DNA of 64,000 nt. Origin: Breoghania corrubedonensis. GTDB taxonomy: Bacteria > Pseudomonadota > Alphaproteobacteria > Rhizobiales > Stappiaceae. Below, in pieces: positions 56,456 to 64,000 of the stretch. The notes under the pieces are model-generated. The model saw only the letters and a list, made by a program, of their open reading frames with translations. It was not told where the DNA came from and did not search any database. A program made the translations under genes and the position numbers. Where the stretch lies: contig NZ_QAYG01000011.1 in assembly GCF_003053845.1 (NCBI RefSeq), positions 62,001 through 126,000 on the forward strand, written 5' to 3'. Position 1 is the stretch's first letter. Each line of letters opens with the position of its first letter.

Positions 56456-57613
56456 TCAGGGCTGGTAGACCCACTTGCCCTCGACCAGCTTGACGACGAC
56501 AAGGCTGCGCTCGTCGACGCCATAGCTGGAGGCCGGGGTGAAGTTGTAGACAGCGTGAACGCCTGGGAGATCCTTGGTGGTGAAGATGGCGTCGTTGAGT
56601 GCCTTGCGGAACGCCTGCGTGCCCGGCTTCTCCTCCTTCAGGGCCTTTTCAGCGGCATCGAGGAAGACCAACCAGCCGTCGAAGGAATATCCGGAGAAGC
56701 CGTCGGTCACCTGCTCGCCATTGTTCACCTTGGCATAGGCCTCGTGAAAGGCCATGCCCGGCTTCTTGGCGAAGTGGTCGTCGGGAAGCTGCGAGGTGAC
56801 GACCACGGGGCCGGCGGACACCTGAATGCCCTCGACCGCAGCGCCGCCGACGCGGATGAAGTCGGCGTTGAGAACCGACGGCGTGCCGTAGAACGGTCCC
56901 TTGAAGCCGCGCTTTCTGAGTTCGATCAGCGGCAGCGCACCCTGGGTGCCCGAGCCGCCGTCGATGAAGGCATCGGGACGCGACGCCAGCACTTTCAGCA
57001 CCTGGCCGGTGACGGAGGTATCGGTGCGCGAATAGCGCTCGTTCGTCGTCACCTTCGGGCCGCCGTCGGCTTCCGCCGCCTTGGCACCATCATAGACGAA
57101 ATCGCCCCAGGCATCGTTGTAGCCGATATAGCCGACGGTCTTGATACCGTCGCGCTGCATGCGCTTGGCGATGACCTTGACCATCAGCGCCGGGGTCTGC
57201 GGCATTGCGATGGCCCAGCGCTCGCCGTCCTTGGCCGGCGTCACGTTGATCGGCGAGATCGCGATCATCGGCACGTGCAGTTCGTTGGCGACTGCCACCA
57301 TGGCGATGGTGGAGGTTGCCTGCGCCGAACCGATCAGCAGATCGACGTGCTCTTCCTCCACCAGCTTGCGCGCCGCGCGGGAGGCGGCCGACGGGTCGGA
57401 GCCGTCGTCGAGGCTGATCAGCGTGATCTTCTCCCCGCCCACCTCGCTCTGGTATTCGAACGCGGCCTTGATGCCCTTTTCATACGGAATGCCGATCGAG
57501 GCGCCCGCGCCGCTGAGCGCGGTCACGAAGCCGACCTTGATTTCGGCCTGCGCCGCCGTCGCCGCCAGGCTCAGCCCGGCCACAACGGCGAGTGTCGAAG
57601 CGATTTTCTTCAA
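56456..57613 (-). CDS. livK: Periplasmic binding protein of Liv-type (HAAT) ABC transporter
   Basis: The TTG start at 57613 follows GGAGG and begins a good signal peptide (MKKIASTLAVVAGLSLAAT, cleavage after AAQA), so the longer frame to 57979 is rejected. The 385-residue precursor has the HAAT binding-protein pattern: GFVTALSGAGASIGIPYEKG, VDLLIGSAQATSTIAMVAVA, GYIGYNDAWGDFVYDG and the FIDGGSGTQGALPLIELRKRGF segment. It lacks the Cys pairs of classical LivJ. Ligands of this group include branched amino acids, amides and aromatic acids; here an aromatic acid or amide is plausible from the neighbours. Confidence 0.9.
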   Translation of the reverse strand: MKKIASTLAVVAGLSLAATAAQAEIKVGFVTALSGAGASIGIPYEKGIKAAFEYQSEVGGEKITLISLDDGSDPSAASRAARKLVEEEHVDLLIGSAQATSTIAMVAVANELHVPMIAISPINVTPAKDGERWAIAMPQTPALMVKVIAKRMQRDGIKTVGYIGYNDAWGDFVYDGAKAAEADGGPKVTTNERYSRTDTSVTGQVLKVLASRPDAFIDGGSGTQGALPLIELRKRGFKGPFYGTPSVLNADFIRVGGAAVEGIQVSAGPVVVTSQLPDDHFAKKPGMAFHEAYAKVNNGEQVTDGFSGYSFDGWLVFLDAAEKALKEEKPGTQAFRKALNDAIFTTKDLPGVHAVYNFTPASSYGVDERSLVVVKLVEGKWVYQP

Positions 57614-58797
57614 GATTGCCTCCACTGTCTGCCACCGGCGCGGATGCCCGGCGGTGAGGTTCATCTGGTCCCTTGATCGTCTGGAGATGTCGGCTTTCCG
57701 GATGTTCCGGCATGTTGGCCGGTATTTTGACCAATATTCTGAAAGGTGCGGCCCGCATCTTTGTGATGGCGTGCGGGTTCCGGCTTCGCGGTGGGAAGGT
57801 CGCGAACAGGTGCAGTGTTCTTCTGGTGAGCGAGCGCGCGATGCCGGCCCGCAATCGTTGCAACCGCCCCGGGGGACTCCACCCCGGCAGTGTCGTGTGT
57901 ATCGGTCGGGCCGCGCCGCGAAAGAGCTTCGCGAAACGGCGTAAGGCAGGCAGGCGGAAGGCGCCGGTTGCCGCCTCATCGCGACCTGCCGAGCCGAAAC
58001 CGCGTGGAGGACGCCGGACGGACATTCCAGGCGGGCATCGGGTCTCCGGGATGCGCAGACGCGTTCACCATGGGGCCTCCGTCAGCCGGTCCGTTGACTG
58101 TGCGCGATCTTGTAGCGTTCCCGACCGGACCGATATTTGAAGCTTAAAGTTAATTCGCGGTCGCTGTCAACAAAGCCGTGCTCCCGGAAGGCGCTGGATC
58201 ATTCTCTTTTGAAATGGACAAATAAAATCAGATGTTTGTGATGGGCGCTCAAGCGCGCCGGAGCGGGCCGCTTTCCGTCAACGCTTGTGCTCCTGCTTGC
58301 GAAGACTAGTGCCGGAGCATCTTTTCGGTCCTGTGAAACTGGCAGCGCCGCCGCCAGACACCCTGCGTGCACCGTTCCAATGGCTGGTCGAACGACAATC
58401 GCCGGGCGGGTCCCGGATCTCCGAAGCTCAGGCTCAAGAACGACAACCTGAAGTATTCGGTGCGCCGGCATGGGAACTGCCACGACAATGCCGTTGCGGA
58501 GAATGCCCGCAACCGGCTCGAGCGAAAGCGGATACGGCGCCGGCTATCGATGCGCGGGGGCGAAGACAGGCAGGTTGTGTTCGATGACATTGAGATGTTC
58601 TACAATCCGCAGCCCGGGCATGTGAGGAGCGCGAAGCTGCCACCCGTCGCGTGCGAGGGCCGGCCGGAAATGAATGCTGCGGGTGTGCGAAAAATCCGGG
58701 GCGATTCAAACACAACGAAACGAAAACAAGCACTTCCGGCTAGCGCTGTGTCAGCCGACCGGAAGCCCATTTCAAGTCGACTTGAGGTTTTATTCAC
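57614..58797. other. Long intergenic region with liv promoter side and IS3 remnant
   Basis: This 1184-base stretch lies between the divergent livK and LysR genes. The left part (57614-57760) is the livK leader and is moderately AT-rich. From 57760 to 58140 the open frames are Arg-rich noise with no known motif. Bases 58140-58220 are AT-rich (TGAAGCTTAAAGTTAATTCG, TTGAAATGGACAAATAAAA) and may hold a promoter. The transposase remnant at 58430-58650 is listed separately. The region looks like degenerate, formerly mobile DNA. Confidence 0.6.
58430..58650 (+). pseudogene. Remnant of an IS3-family transposase (OrfB integrase core, C-terminal part)
   Basis: The translation VRRHGNCHDNAVAENARNRLE followed by RKRIRRRLSMRGGEDRQVVFDDIEMFYNP (cut) is readily recognised as the end of an IS3-type OrfB, where the usual text is 'S.kGNC.DNA.aEs...lK.E.i.......e.r..vf.YIE.fYN..R.H'. 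The catalytic Glu of DDE is in NAVAEN. The upstream two thirds of OrfB and the OrfA gene are missing, and the sequence runs into unrelated DNA after YNPQPGH, so this is a truncated relic. No terminal inverted repeats were found. Confidence 0.8.
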
Positions 58798-59733
58798 ATG
58801 CGCGCTTTGAACTTGGATCAGATCCGGGCGTTCCTGGCCGTTTGTCGCAGCGGGGGCGTACAAAAGGCTGCGCAGCATCTGAATCTGACACAGCCGGCCG
58901 TCACGACGCGCATTCGCAAGCTGGAGGACAGTCTTGGTGTCTCTCTGTTCGAGCGGCAGATCTCGGGCATGAAGCTGACCAAACGGGGCGAGTTGCTGCT
59001 GCAATATGCCGAGCAGTTCGAACGGCTTGCCGATCGTGTGGAAGAAGTCGTTGTTGCGCCCGAGGGCATCGACCGACGCCTGCGGGTGGGGGCGTCGGAG
59101 ACGGTTGCCCAATGCTGGCTGCCCGATCTCGTCTCCGCGCTTCATCGCAAATTTCCGCGCCTTGAAGTGGATATCAACGTCGATATCTCGGTGAACCTGC
59201 GCGCGGCGCTTCTTGCGCGCGAGATCGATCTGGCAATCCTGCTGGGGCCGATCTCCGAATACTCTGTCGACAATGTCACCTTGCCCGGCTTCGAACTCGC
59301 GTGGTTCGTCGCGGCCGACGCCGCCGATCCTGCGGAGGGAGCGCACCGGCTGTTTGAAGACAAGCCGGTCATCTCCTATGCCCGCAACACCCGGCCGTGG
59401 CGGGAGTTGAAGAGCCTGTTGTTCGATCGCGTCGGACCGGATGTCTCGGTCTTTCCGTCCTCGTCCCTTTCCGCCTGTTTCCGGCTCGTCGAAGCCGGGC
59501 TCGGGGTGGCGGCACTGCCGCGAGTCCTCGGCCACAAATTGGTCAGGGAAGGCAGCATCCGGGAATTCGATCCGGGCTGGAAGCCGAGCGAGTTGCGCTT
59601 CTCCGCATCCTATCTTGGCGACCCGCACGATCACATGGTCGAGGCTGCCGCCGAACTTTCTCAAACGATTTCAGAAGCATGGCATCTAGAGAATGATAGG
59701 AGAGGATCCGCAGGTGACGGAAAGAGACCATAA
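58798..59733 (+). CDS. LysR-family transcriptional regulator
   Basis: The 311-residue protein has the LysR N-terminal winged helix (LDQIRAFLAVCRSGGVQKAAQHLNLTQPAVTTRIRKLED) and a C-terminal periplasmic-binding-like effector domain (LRVGASETVAQCWLPDLVSAL, DLAILLGPISEYSV, VEAGLGVAALPRVLGHKLV). It lies 88 bases upstream of, and in the same direction as, the DUF1445/TRAP/oxoprolinase genes and probably controls them, with the cluster's substrate or a product as effector. Confidence 0.92.
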   Translation: MRALNLDQIRAFLAVCRSGGVQKAAQHLNLTQPAVTTRIRKLEDSLGVSLFERQISGMKLTKRGELLLQYAEQFERLADRVEEVVVAPEGIDRRLRVGASETVAQCWLPDLVSALHRKFPRLEVDINVDISVNLRAALLAREIDLAILLGPISEYSVDNVTLPGFELAWFVAADAADPAEGAHRLFEDKPVISYARNTRPWRELKSLLFDRVGPDVSVFPSSSLSACFRLVEAGLGVAALPRVLGHKLVREGSIREFDPGWKPSELRFSASYLGDPHDHMVEAAAELSQTISEAWHLENDRRGSAGDGKRP

Positions 59734-59821
59734 ATGAAATTTATAAAGATAAGTAAAAATAATCAATTTGCGGTTATGTCGCGGATGCTCAACGCTTATA
59801 AAAAACAGGGGACATATAAGC
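59734..59821 (+). promoter_or_regulatory. AT-rich promoter region of the DUF1445-TRAP operon
   Basis: The 88 bases after the LysR stop are A+T-rich (AAATTTATAAAGATAAGT, AAAAATAATCAATTTGCGG). A possible promoter is TTGCGG (59768-59773) with TTATAA (59796-59801), a 22-base spacing that is wider than ideal. The T-N11-A LysR signature cannot be chosen uniquely. GGGGA at 59808-59812 is the ribosome binding site for the next gene. Confidence 0.4.
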
Positions 59822-60637
59822 GTGCTTGTGAGCTATCAGACACTGAGGGCGCGTCCTGCGGACGCTCAGCGACAGGCCATCCGACTTGGTGAATACCAGT
59901 CCCATACCGCGGGATTGGGCAAGGGATGTCTGCAGGCAAATGTGGTTATTACGCCGGCGGCCTATGCGCTCGACTTCATGCGCTTTTGCCAGCGCAACCC
60001 CAAACCGTGTCCGTTGATTGGCGTGTCCGATACCGGCAACCCGGACATGTTCACGCTCGGCGCCGATATCGATATCCGCACCGATATCCCGGCCTACAAC
60101 ATCTATCGCTATGGCGAACTCGCGGACACGGTCCCGGACATCCGGGCAATCTGGAACGACGATCTCGTTGCTTTCGCGCTGGGGTGCTCCTTTACGTTCG
60201 AACACGCGTTGCTCGAGGCCGGAATTGATGTCTGGCACATCAGCAACAATTCCACCGTTCCGATGTACCGGACCTCGATTTTCACGGTTCCGGCCGGCCC
60301 GTTTCGTGGTGGCAGCGTTGTATCCATGCGCATGATCCCGAGCGAGCGGGTCGACGAGGCGGTCGCCATTTCCTCCCGTTTTCCGTTGGCCCATGGATCG
60401 CCGGTCCACATCGGCGATCCTGCCGCGATCGATATTGCGGATCTCTCCAGGCCCGATTGGGGCGATCCCGTGCCGATGCCGGTCACGCACACGCCGGTTT
60501 TCTGGGCGTGTGGCGTCACGCCCCAAGCTATCATTCGCAATGCCAAGCTTCCGATCTGCATCACACACAAGCCGGGAACCATGCTTCTGACGGAAGTTCC
60601 CGACGATGCGGACGTACCTTTGTTCCAAAAATCATAA
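59822..60637 (+). CDS. DUF1445 / YcsI-family protein (putative hydro-lyase or D-glutamate cyclase)
   Basis: The start is put at GTG 59822 (or GTG 59828), which gives about 271 residues, normal for the family; the frame is open to 59768 but that part is leader-like. Conserved family text is clear: GLGKGCLQANVVI, FCQRNPKPCPLIGVSD, LGADIDIRTDIPAYNIYRYGE, CSFTFEHALLEAGI, VPMYRTSIF, HIGDPAAI and PVFWACGVTPQ. The mammalian relative converts D-glutamate to 5-oxo-D-proline; bacterial members are called hydro-lyases without firm evidence. The 5-oxoprolinase/hydantoinase gene downstream makes an oxoproline-related role attractive. Confidence 0.9.
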   Translation: MLVSYQTLRARPADAQRQAIRLGEYQSHTAGLGKGCLQANVVITPAAYALDFMRFCQRNPKPCPLIGVSDTGNPDMFTLGADIDIRTDIPAYNIYRYGELADTVPDIRAIWNDDLVAFALGCSFTFEHALLEAGIDVWHISNNSTVPMYRTSIFTVPAGPFRGGSVVSMRMIPSERVDEAVAISSRFPLAHGSPVHIGDPAAIDIADLSRPDWGDPVPMPVTHTPVFWACGVTPQAIIRNAKLPICITHKPGTMLLTEVPDDADVPLFQKS

Positions 60638-60674
60638 GACCAAAAAACAATCTGTACCCCAGAGGAGAAATACA

Positions 60675-61712
60675 ATGAAACGACTGCTCGTTGCATGCGC
60701 TGTCTCTGCCGCTTTCACCTCGGCCGCAATGGCCGAAGATCTTTCCGTGGTCGGCAGCTGGTCCAGTCTGCCGTTGCACAACCAGTATGAAAAGCCGTTC
60801 TGGGAAACGACCCTCCCGGAAGCCTCCGCCGGCAGGCTGAAGGTCAATCTGACCACGCACAACCAGATGGGTCTGGGTGTCGGCGATGTGTTCCGCCTTC
60901 TGGGCGATGGCGTCTATGACGTGGCGATGACGGTTTCCGACTATGCGGTTGCGGACGCGCCGGAACTTGAAGGTCTCGACGTTCCACTCATTGCGCTTGA
61001 TGCCAAGACGGAACACGCGGCAATCGATGCGGCCCGGCCGATGGTCGAGGAGATCTTCGAGACGCGCTTCAATGCGCATGTGCTGGCGATCGCGCCCTAT
61101 CCCCCGCAGGTTGTCTTCTGCAACAAGGCGATCGGCGGCCTTGCCGACCTGAAGGGCCTCAAGATCCGCGCCTCGGGTCGCATGACGGCGAAGTTCCTGG
61201 AGGCCCTGGGCGCCGAAGGCGTCAATGTCGCCTTCTCCGAAGTCCCGGGCTCTTTGCAGAAGGGCGTGGTCGATTGCGCCGTGACCGGTGCCGGTTCGGG
61301 CTACAGCGCCGGCTGGTGGGAAGTGTCCTCGCATCTTCTGACCTTGCCGCTGGGCGGCTGGGATCCGGTCGTCACAGCCATCAACAAGGACAAGTGGGAC
61401 AGCCTCTCGGCCGAGGATCGTGACCTCATTTCCACCCTGATCAAGTCGAAGTTCGAGGCGCCCGCCTGGGCGGCGGCCGACGGTGCGCTGGCCAATGACG
61501 TGGCCTGTCTGACCGGCGAGGGCGATTGTCAGTCCGGCGAGGCGCGCGCGATGGTGCTGGTTCCGGCGAGCGAGGCCGACATGGCGACGGCGCGCGAGAT
61601 CCTGGAAACCGTCGTGCTGCCCGACTGGGGCAAGCGGGCCGGCAAGGATTGGGCCGAGCGCTGGAATGCCAGCGTCGGCAAGGTCGTCGAGGTTTCGATC
61701 CCGACCAATTGA
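60675..61712 (+). CDS. TRAP transporter substrate-binding protein (DctP type)
   Basis: ATG 60675 follows AGAGGAGAAA. The 345-residue precursor starts with a signal peptide (MKRLLVACAVSAAFTSAAMA, then EDLSVVGSW). The DctP family pattern is present: GVYDVAMTVSDYAVADAPELEG, HVLAIAPYPPQVVFCNKAIGGLADLKGLKIRA (cut), with the Arg of KIRASGR that contacts carboxylates, and EVPGSLQKGVVDCAVTGA. It captures an organic acid in the periplasm for the membrane pair encoded next. Ligand unknown; oxoproline- or hydantoin-like acids fit the cluster. Confidence 0.92.
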   Translation: MKRLLVACAVSAAFTSAAMAEDLSVVGSWSSLPLHNQYEKPFWETTLPEASAGRLKVNLTTHNQMGLGVGDVFRLLGDGVYDVAMTVSDYAVADAPELEGLDVPLIALDAKTEHAAIDAARPMVEEIFETRFNAHVLAIAPYPPQVVFCNKAIGGLADLKGLKIRASGRMTAKFLEALGAEGVNVAFSEVPGSLQKGVVDCAVTGAGSGYSAGWWEVSSHLLTLPLGGWDPVVTAINKDKWDSLSAEDRDLISTLIKSKFEAPAWAAADGALANDVACLTGEGDCQSGEARAMVLVPASEADMATAREILETVVLPDWGKRAGKDWAERWNASVGKVVEVSIPTN

Positions 61713-61732
61713 TCCTGACCGGTTTCGCCCAA

Positions 61733-61772
61733 GCCCTTGTCGATCAGGCGTCTTCGTCTGATCGACAAAGGC
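61733..61772 (+). terminator. Strong stem-loop between dctP and dctQ genes
   Basis: GCCCTTGTCGATCAG (61733-61747) and CTGATCGACAAAGGC (61758-61772) form a 15-base stem with one mismatch around the ten-base loop GCGTCTTCGT. There is no T-run after it. Its place right after the binding-protein gene suggests partial termination or 3' mRNA protection to give more binding protein than permease. Confidence 0.7.
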
Positions 61773-61809
61773 AACGCCAGACAGCCACTGCGCTTCAGGA
61801 GGTCTCTCG

Positions 61810-62358
61810 ATGGCTCGCAAGACGCTCATTTTGCTGCGCCGGTTAAACAGGATCATCGCAATCCTGGTCGGCCTCATGTTCCTGGTCTGCGCGGGAACGG
61901 TGTTGCTCGATATCGTCTTGCGAAAATTGGGGGCCTCCTTCGGCGGAACCGATGAAATCACCGGCTACGTCATGGCGATAGCCAGCGCCTGGGGCATGGG
62001 CTTCGCGATGCTTGAGCTGGCCCATGTCCGCATCGACGTTCTGCGCGCTCAGGTCAACCAGCTCGGGCGCAGCATCTTCGACCTGCTGTCCATGCTGGTC
62101 CTGTCCGGCACGATCACGGTCATCGCCATGGGATGCTGGCCGGTTGTGGCGCGCTCGATCGCCAATGGGTCGCATGCCAACACACCGCTGGAGACACCGC
62201 TGGCCCTCGTGCAGGTGCCGTGGCTGGCCGGCTGGATCTGGTTCGCCTGCATGGCCTGGGCGACCTTCGTCGCCGCATTCGTGCTGGTTCTGCAGGGCCG
62301 GTTTGAAGAATCCGAATTCGCGATCGGCGCGTTCGCCGAACAGGAGGCCATGCCATGA
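61810..62358 (+). CDS. TRAP transporter small permease (DctQ type)
   Basis: The 182-residue membrane protein has four hydrophobic segments, starting LNRIIAILVGLMFLVCAGTVLLDI and including the family segment ITGYVMAIASAWGMGFAMLELAHVRIDVL. It is the small integral subunit joining the binding protein to the large permease. ATG 61810 follows AGGAGGTCTCTCG, and the stop overlaps the next start by four bases. Confidence 0.9.
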   Translation: MARKTLILLRRLNRIIAILVGLMFLVCAGTVLLDIVLRKLGASFGGTDEITGYVMAIASAWGMGFAMLELAHVRIDVLRAQVNQLGRSIFDLLSMLVLSGTITVIAMGCWPVVARSIANGSHANTPLETPLALVQVPWLAGWIWFACMAWATFVAAFVLVLQGRFEESEFAIGAFAEQEAMP

Positions 62359-63638
62359 TCGCGTCCGTCGCTGCCGGCTTGCTTGGCCTTCTGTGTCTGT
62401 CGATACCGGTCGGGATCGTGCTGTTCATCCTCGGTTTCGGCATCGACGCCTTCTTCAGCCCGTTTCCACTGATCCGGGGTCTGGGCAACCTCGTCTGGTC
62501 ATCGTCCAACAGCGCGACCCTGATCGCCATTCCGTTCTTTGTGCTGCTGGGCGAGATCCTGGTTCGAAGCGGATTGGCAGCGCGCACCTATACTGCGCTC
62601 GACCGATGGGTGTCCTGGCTTCCCGGCGGGCTGGTCCATGCCAACATCGCGACCGCGACCATGTTCTCCGCGACGTCCGGGTCCTCGGTCGCCACGGCCG
62701 CCACGGTGGCGACCGTGGCCATGCCGCAGGCCGAAAAACTCGGCTATGACCAGAAGCTGTTTTCCGGGGCGATCGCCGCCGGCGGCACCCTCGGCATCAT
62801 GATCCCGCCCTCGATCAACCTGATCGTCTACGGCTTCCTGACGCAGACATCGATCCCGCAACTGTTCGTGGCGGGGCTGGTGCCCGGCGTCCTGCTGGCG
62901 CTCAGCTTTGTTCTTGTCGTCGGTATCATCTGTTCCATCAGGCCGGACCTGGGGGGCGAACGACGCGTCTTCCCGTTCGGGCAGATGATGCGGGCGCTTG
63001 GCGATCTGCTGCCGATCATCCTGCTTTTCACGCTCATCATCGGATCGATCTACAAGGGCTGGGCGACGCCCACGGAAGCCGCATCGGTCGGCGTCGGCGG
63101 CGCCATCGCGATCGCCGCGATGTTCGGCGGCATCAACGCGCGGATGGTGAGCGATGCCCTCATTGGCACGGTCAAGATCACGGCCATGATCATGCTCGTC
63201 GTGATCGGTGCGTCGTTTCTCAACTTCACGCTCTCGGCCGCCGGCATGGGGCAGGAGCTGCGCGACTTCCTCGAGGGGCTGGGCTTCAGCCCGCTGATGA
63301 CCATTCTCGTGATCATCGCGATGTACGTCATCCTCGGCTTCTTCATCGAGACGCTGTCGCTGATGGTCGTGACCATTCCCATCGTCGTGCCGCTTGTCGT
63401 GAAGCTCGGCTACGACCCGATCTGGTTCGGCATCCTGATGATCGTGCTGATCGAAATGGCGCTGATCACGCCGCCGGTGGGGCTCAACCTCTATGTGGTC
63501 CAGGGCGCGCGCAAGAGCGGCAAGATGAGCGATGTCATGCTCGGCACGATCCCGTTCGTGATCGCGATGTCCCTGATGATCGTCGCTCTGGTCGCGTTTC
63601 CCGAGATTGCGCTCTATCTGCCGCAAGCTCTCGAATAG
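62355..63638 (+). CDS. TRAP transporter large permease (DctM type)
   Basis: The 427-residue protein has the many membrane helices and conserved segments of DctM: NSATLIAIPFFVLLGEIL, ATMFSATSGSSVATAATVAT, GTLGIMIPPSINLIVYG, YKGWATPTEAASVGVGGA and the ITPPVGLNLYVVQG end motif. It is the sodium-driven transport subunit. The gene overlaps dctQ by four bases. Length is usual. Confidence 0.93.
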   Translation: MIASVAAGLLGLLCLSIPVGIVLFILGFGIDAFFSPFPLIRGLGNLVWSSSNSATLIAIPFFVLLGEILVRSGLAARTYTALDRWVSWLPGGLVHANIATATMFSATSGSSVATAATVATVAMPQAEKLGYDQKLFSGAIAAGGTLGIMIPPSINLIVYGFLTQTSIPQLFVAGLVPGVLLALSFVLVVGIICSIRPDLGGERRVFPFGQMMRALGDLLPIILLFTLIIGSIYKGWATPTEAASVGVGGAIAIAAMFGGINARMVSDALIGTVKITAMIMLVVIGASFLNFTLSAAGMGQELRDFLEGLGFSPLMTILVIIAMYVILGFFIETLSLMVVTIPIVVPLVVKLGYDPIWFGILMIVLIEMALITPPVGLNLYVVQGARKSGKMSDVMLGTIPFVIAMSLMIVALVAFPEIALYLPQALE

Positions 63639-63672
63639 CGCGTCATCGATATCCGTTTTGAAACTTGATACG

Positions 63673-63697
63673 CGGCGGGCGCAGTCAGGCCCCGCCG
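63673..63697 (+). terminator. Small GC hairpin before the oxoprolinase gene
   Basis: CGGCGGG (63673-63679) and CCCGCCG (63691-63697) form a perfect seven-base stem with an 11-base loop, in the 78-base gap after the DctM stop. It has no T-run and is followed at once by AGGGGAGG, the next ribosome binding site, so it may tune rather than end transcription. Confidence 0.4.
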
Positions 63698-63716
63698 GCG
63701 AGGGGAGGCTGTTGCC

Positions 63717-64000
63717 ATGTCAGCGCTCAAGGATGATGCGCGCGCCGAAGTCGGAAAATGGGATTTCTGGATCGATCGGGGCGGCACGTTTACCGATATC
63801 GTCGGCCGCACGCCGCAAGGCGAGTTGAAGCCGCACAAGCTGTTGTCGGAAAACCCGGAAGCCTACCGCGATGCGGCCGTTCAGGGCATCCGCAACCTGA
63901 TGGGCATTGCCGCCGACCAGCCCATCCCCTCAGACCGGATCGCGACCGTGAAGATGGGCACGACGGTGGCCACCAACGCGCTGCTGGAGCGCAAGGGCGA
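63717..64000 (+). CDS. Hydantoinase/5-oxoprolinase A-type subunit (partial, N-terminus only)
   Basis: ATG 63717 follows AGGGGAGG. The 94 complete codons before the window edge encode the N-terminus of a hydantoinase/oxoprolinase: [19 protein letters not shown] is the nucleotide-binding phosphate loop of this ASKHA-type family, and [18 protein letters not shown] is its second hallmark. Such enzymes open 5-oxoproline, hydantoins or related rings with ATP, either as two subunits or one long chain; the cut prevents deciding. It follows the TRAP genes and completes a likely uptake-and-ring-opening cluster with the DUF1445 protein. Confidence 0.92.
   Translation, partial: MSALKDDARAEVGKWDFWIDRGGTFTDIVGRTPQGELKPHKLLSENPEAYRDAAVQGIRNLMGIAADQPIPSDRIATVKMGTTVATNALLERKG

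Noticed and set aside
57614-58140. Small frames upstream of livK
   Set aside because: Arg- and Pro-rich translations with no motif or ribosome binding site; the livK start is fixed by its signal peptide.

Overview
The window is GC-rich DNA, apparently chromosomal, with an alphaproteobacterial look. The signs are dense ATGA/TGATG-overlapped operons, frequent GTG and TTG starts behind strong ribosome binding sites, MarR-controlled aryl-CoA catabolism, Liv and TRAP uptake systems, and families of palindromic intergenic repeats. A Hyphomicrobiales or Rhodobacterales source is my guess. It is not proven, and no rRNA or tRNA was seen.

Region A (1 to 23.4 kb, minus strand) is the unusual part. One tightly overlapped operon reads leftward: a Hint (hedgehog/intein-type) protein, perhaps a very small protein, a 1649-residue Fn3-like repeat protein, a 1152-residue beta-rich protein, two tandem ComEC-like metallo-beta-lactamase-fold proteins, and a giant protein of at least 3422 residues that runs off the left edge. 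The giant has a beta-strand-rich N-terminal third, an Arg-rich junction, then many degenerate LysM-like units. None of these proteins has an obvious signal peptide. I do not recognise this gene set as a described system and treat it as the main candidate for novelty.

Region B (23.4 to 36.2 kb) is aromatic catabolism through CoA thioesters. A plus-strand operon resembles the aerobic 2-aminobenzoyl-CoA (anthraniloyl-CoA) pathway: a flavin monooxygenase fused to an Old Yellow Enzyme reductase, an SDR, a MarR regulator, an enoyl-CoA hydratase, an acyl-CoA dehydrogenase and a RidA protein. Convergent to it are the two subunits of an indolepyruvate:ferredoxin oxidoreductase-type enzyme, a MarR regulator, an EthD-like protein and a second MarR that is a paralogue of the first.

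Region C (36.7 to 50.4 kb, plus strand) holds a second catabolic series: an opine-dehydrogenase-like protein, a 3-hydroxyacyl-CoA dehydrogenase, a flavin/[2Fe-2S] reductase, a Rieske dioxygenase (alpha and beta), two AMP-forming acyl-CoA ligases, a thiolase-fold protein that lacks the thiolase Cys and His, a DUF35 zinc ribbon fused to an apparently dead SDR, a cyclase-family metal hydrolase and another SDR. The thiolase-like/DUF35 pair looks like a retro-aldolase rather than a thiolase.

Region D (50.7 to 57.6 kb, minus strand) is a Liv-type ABC importer (binding protein, LivH, a LivM-LivG fusion, LivF) transcribed with an SDR, an Asp/Glu/hydantoin racemase-family protein and an Ohr peroxidase. 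It probably imports and processes the substrate of the neighbouring catabolic genes.

Region E (57.6 to 64 kb) has an IS3 transposase remnant, then a plus-strand cluster: a LysR regulator, a DUF1445 (D-glutamate cyclase/hydro-lyase family) protein, a three-part TRAP transporter and the start of a hydantoinase/5-oxoprolinase. This suggests uptake and ring opening of an oxoproline- or hydantoin-like compound.

Four kinds of palindromic intergenic repeat are scattered through the catabolic part (29.8 to 50.7 kb) and are absent between the fused genes of region A.
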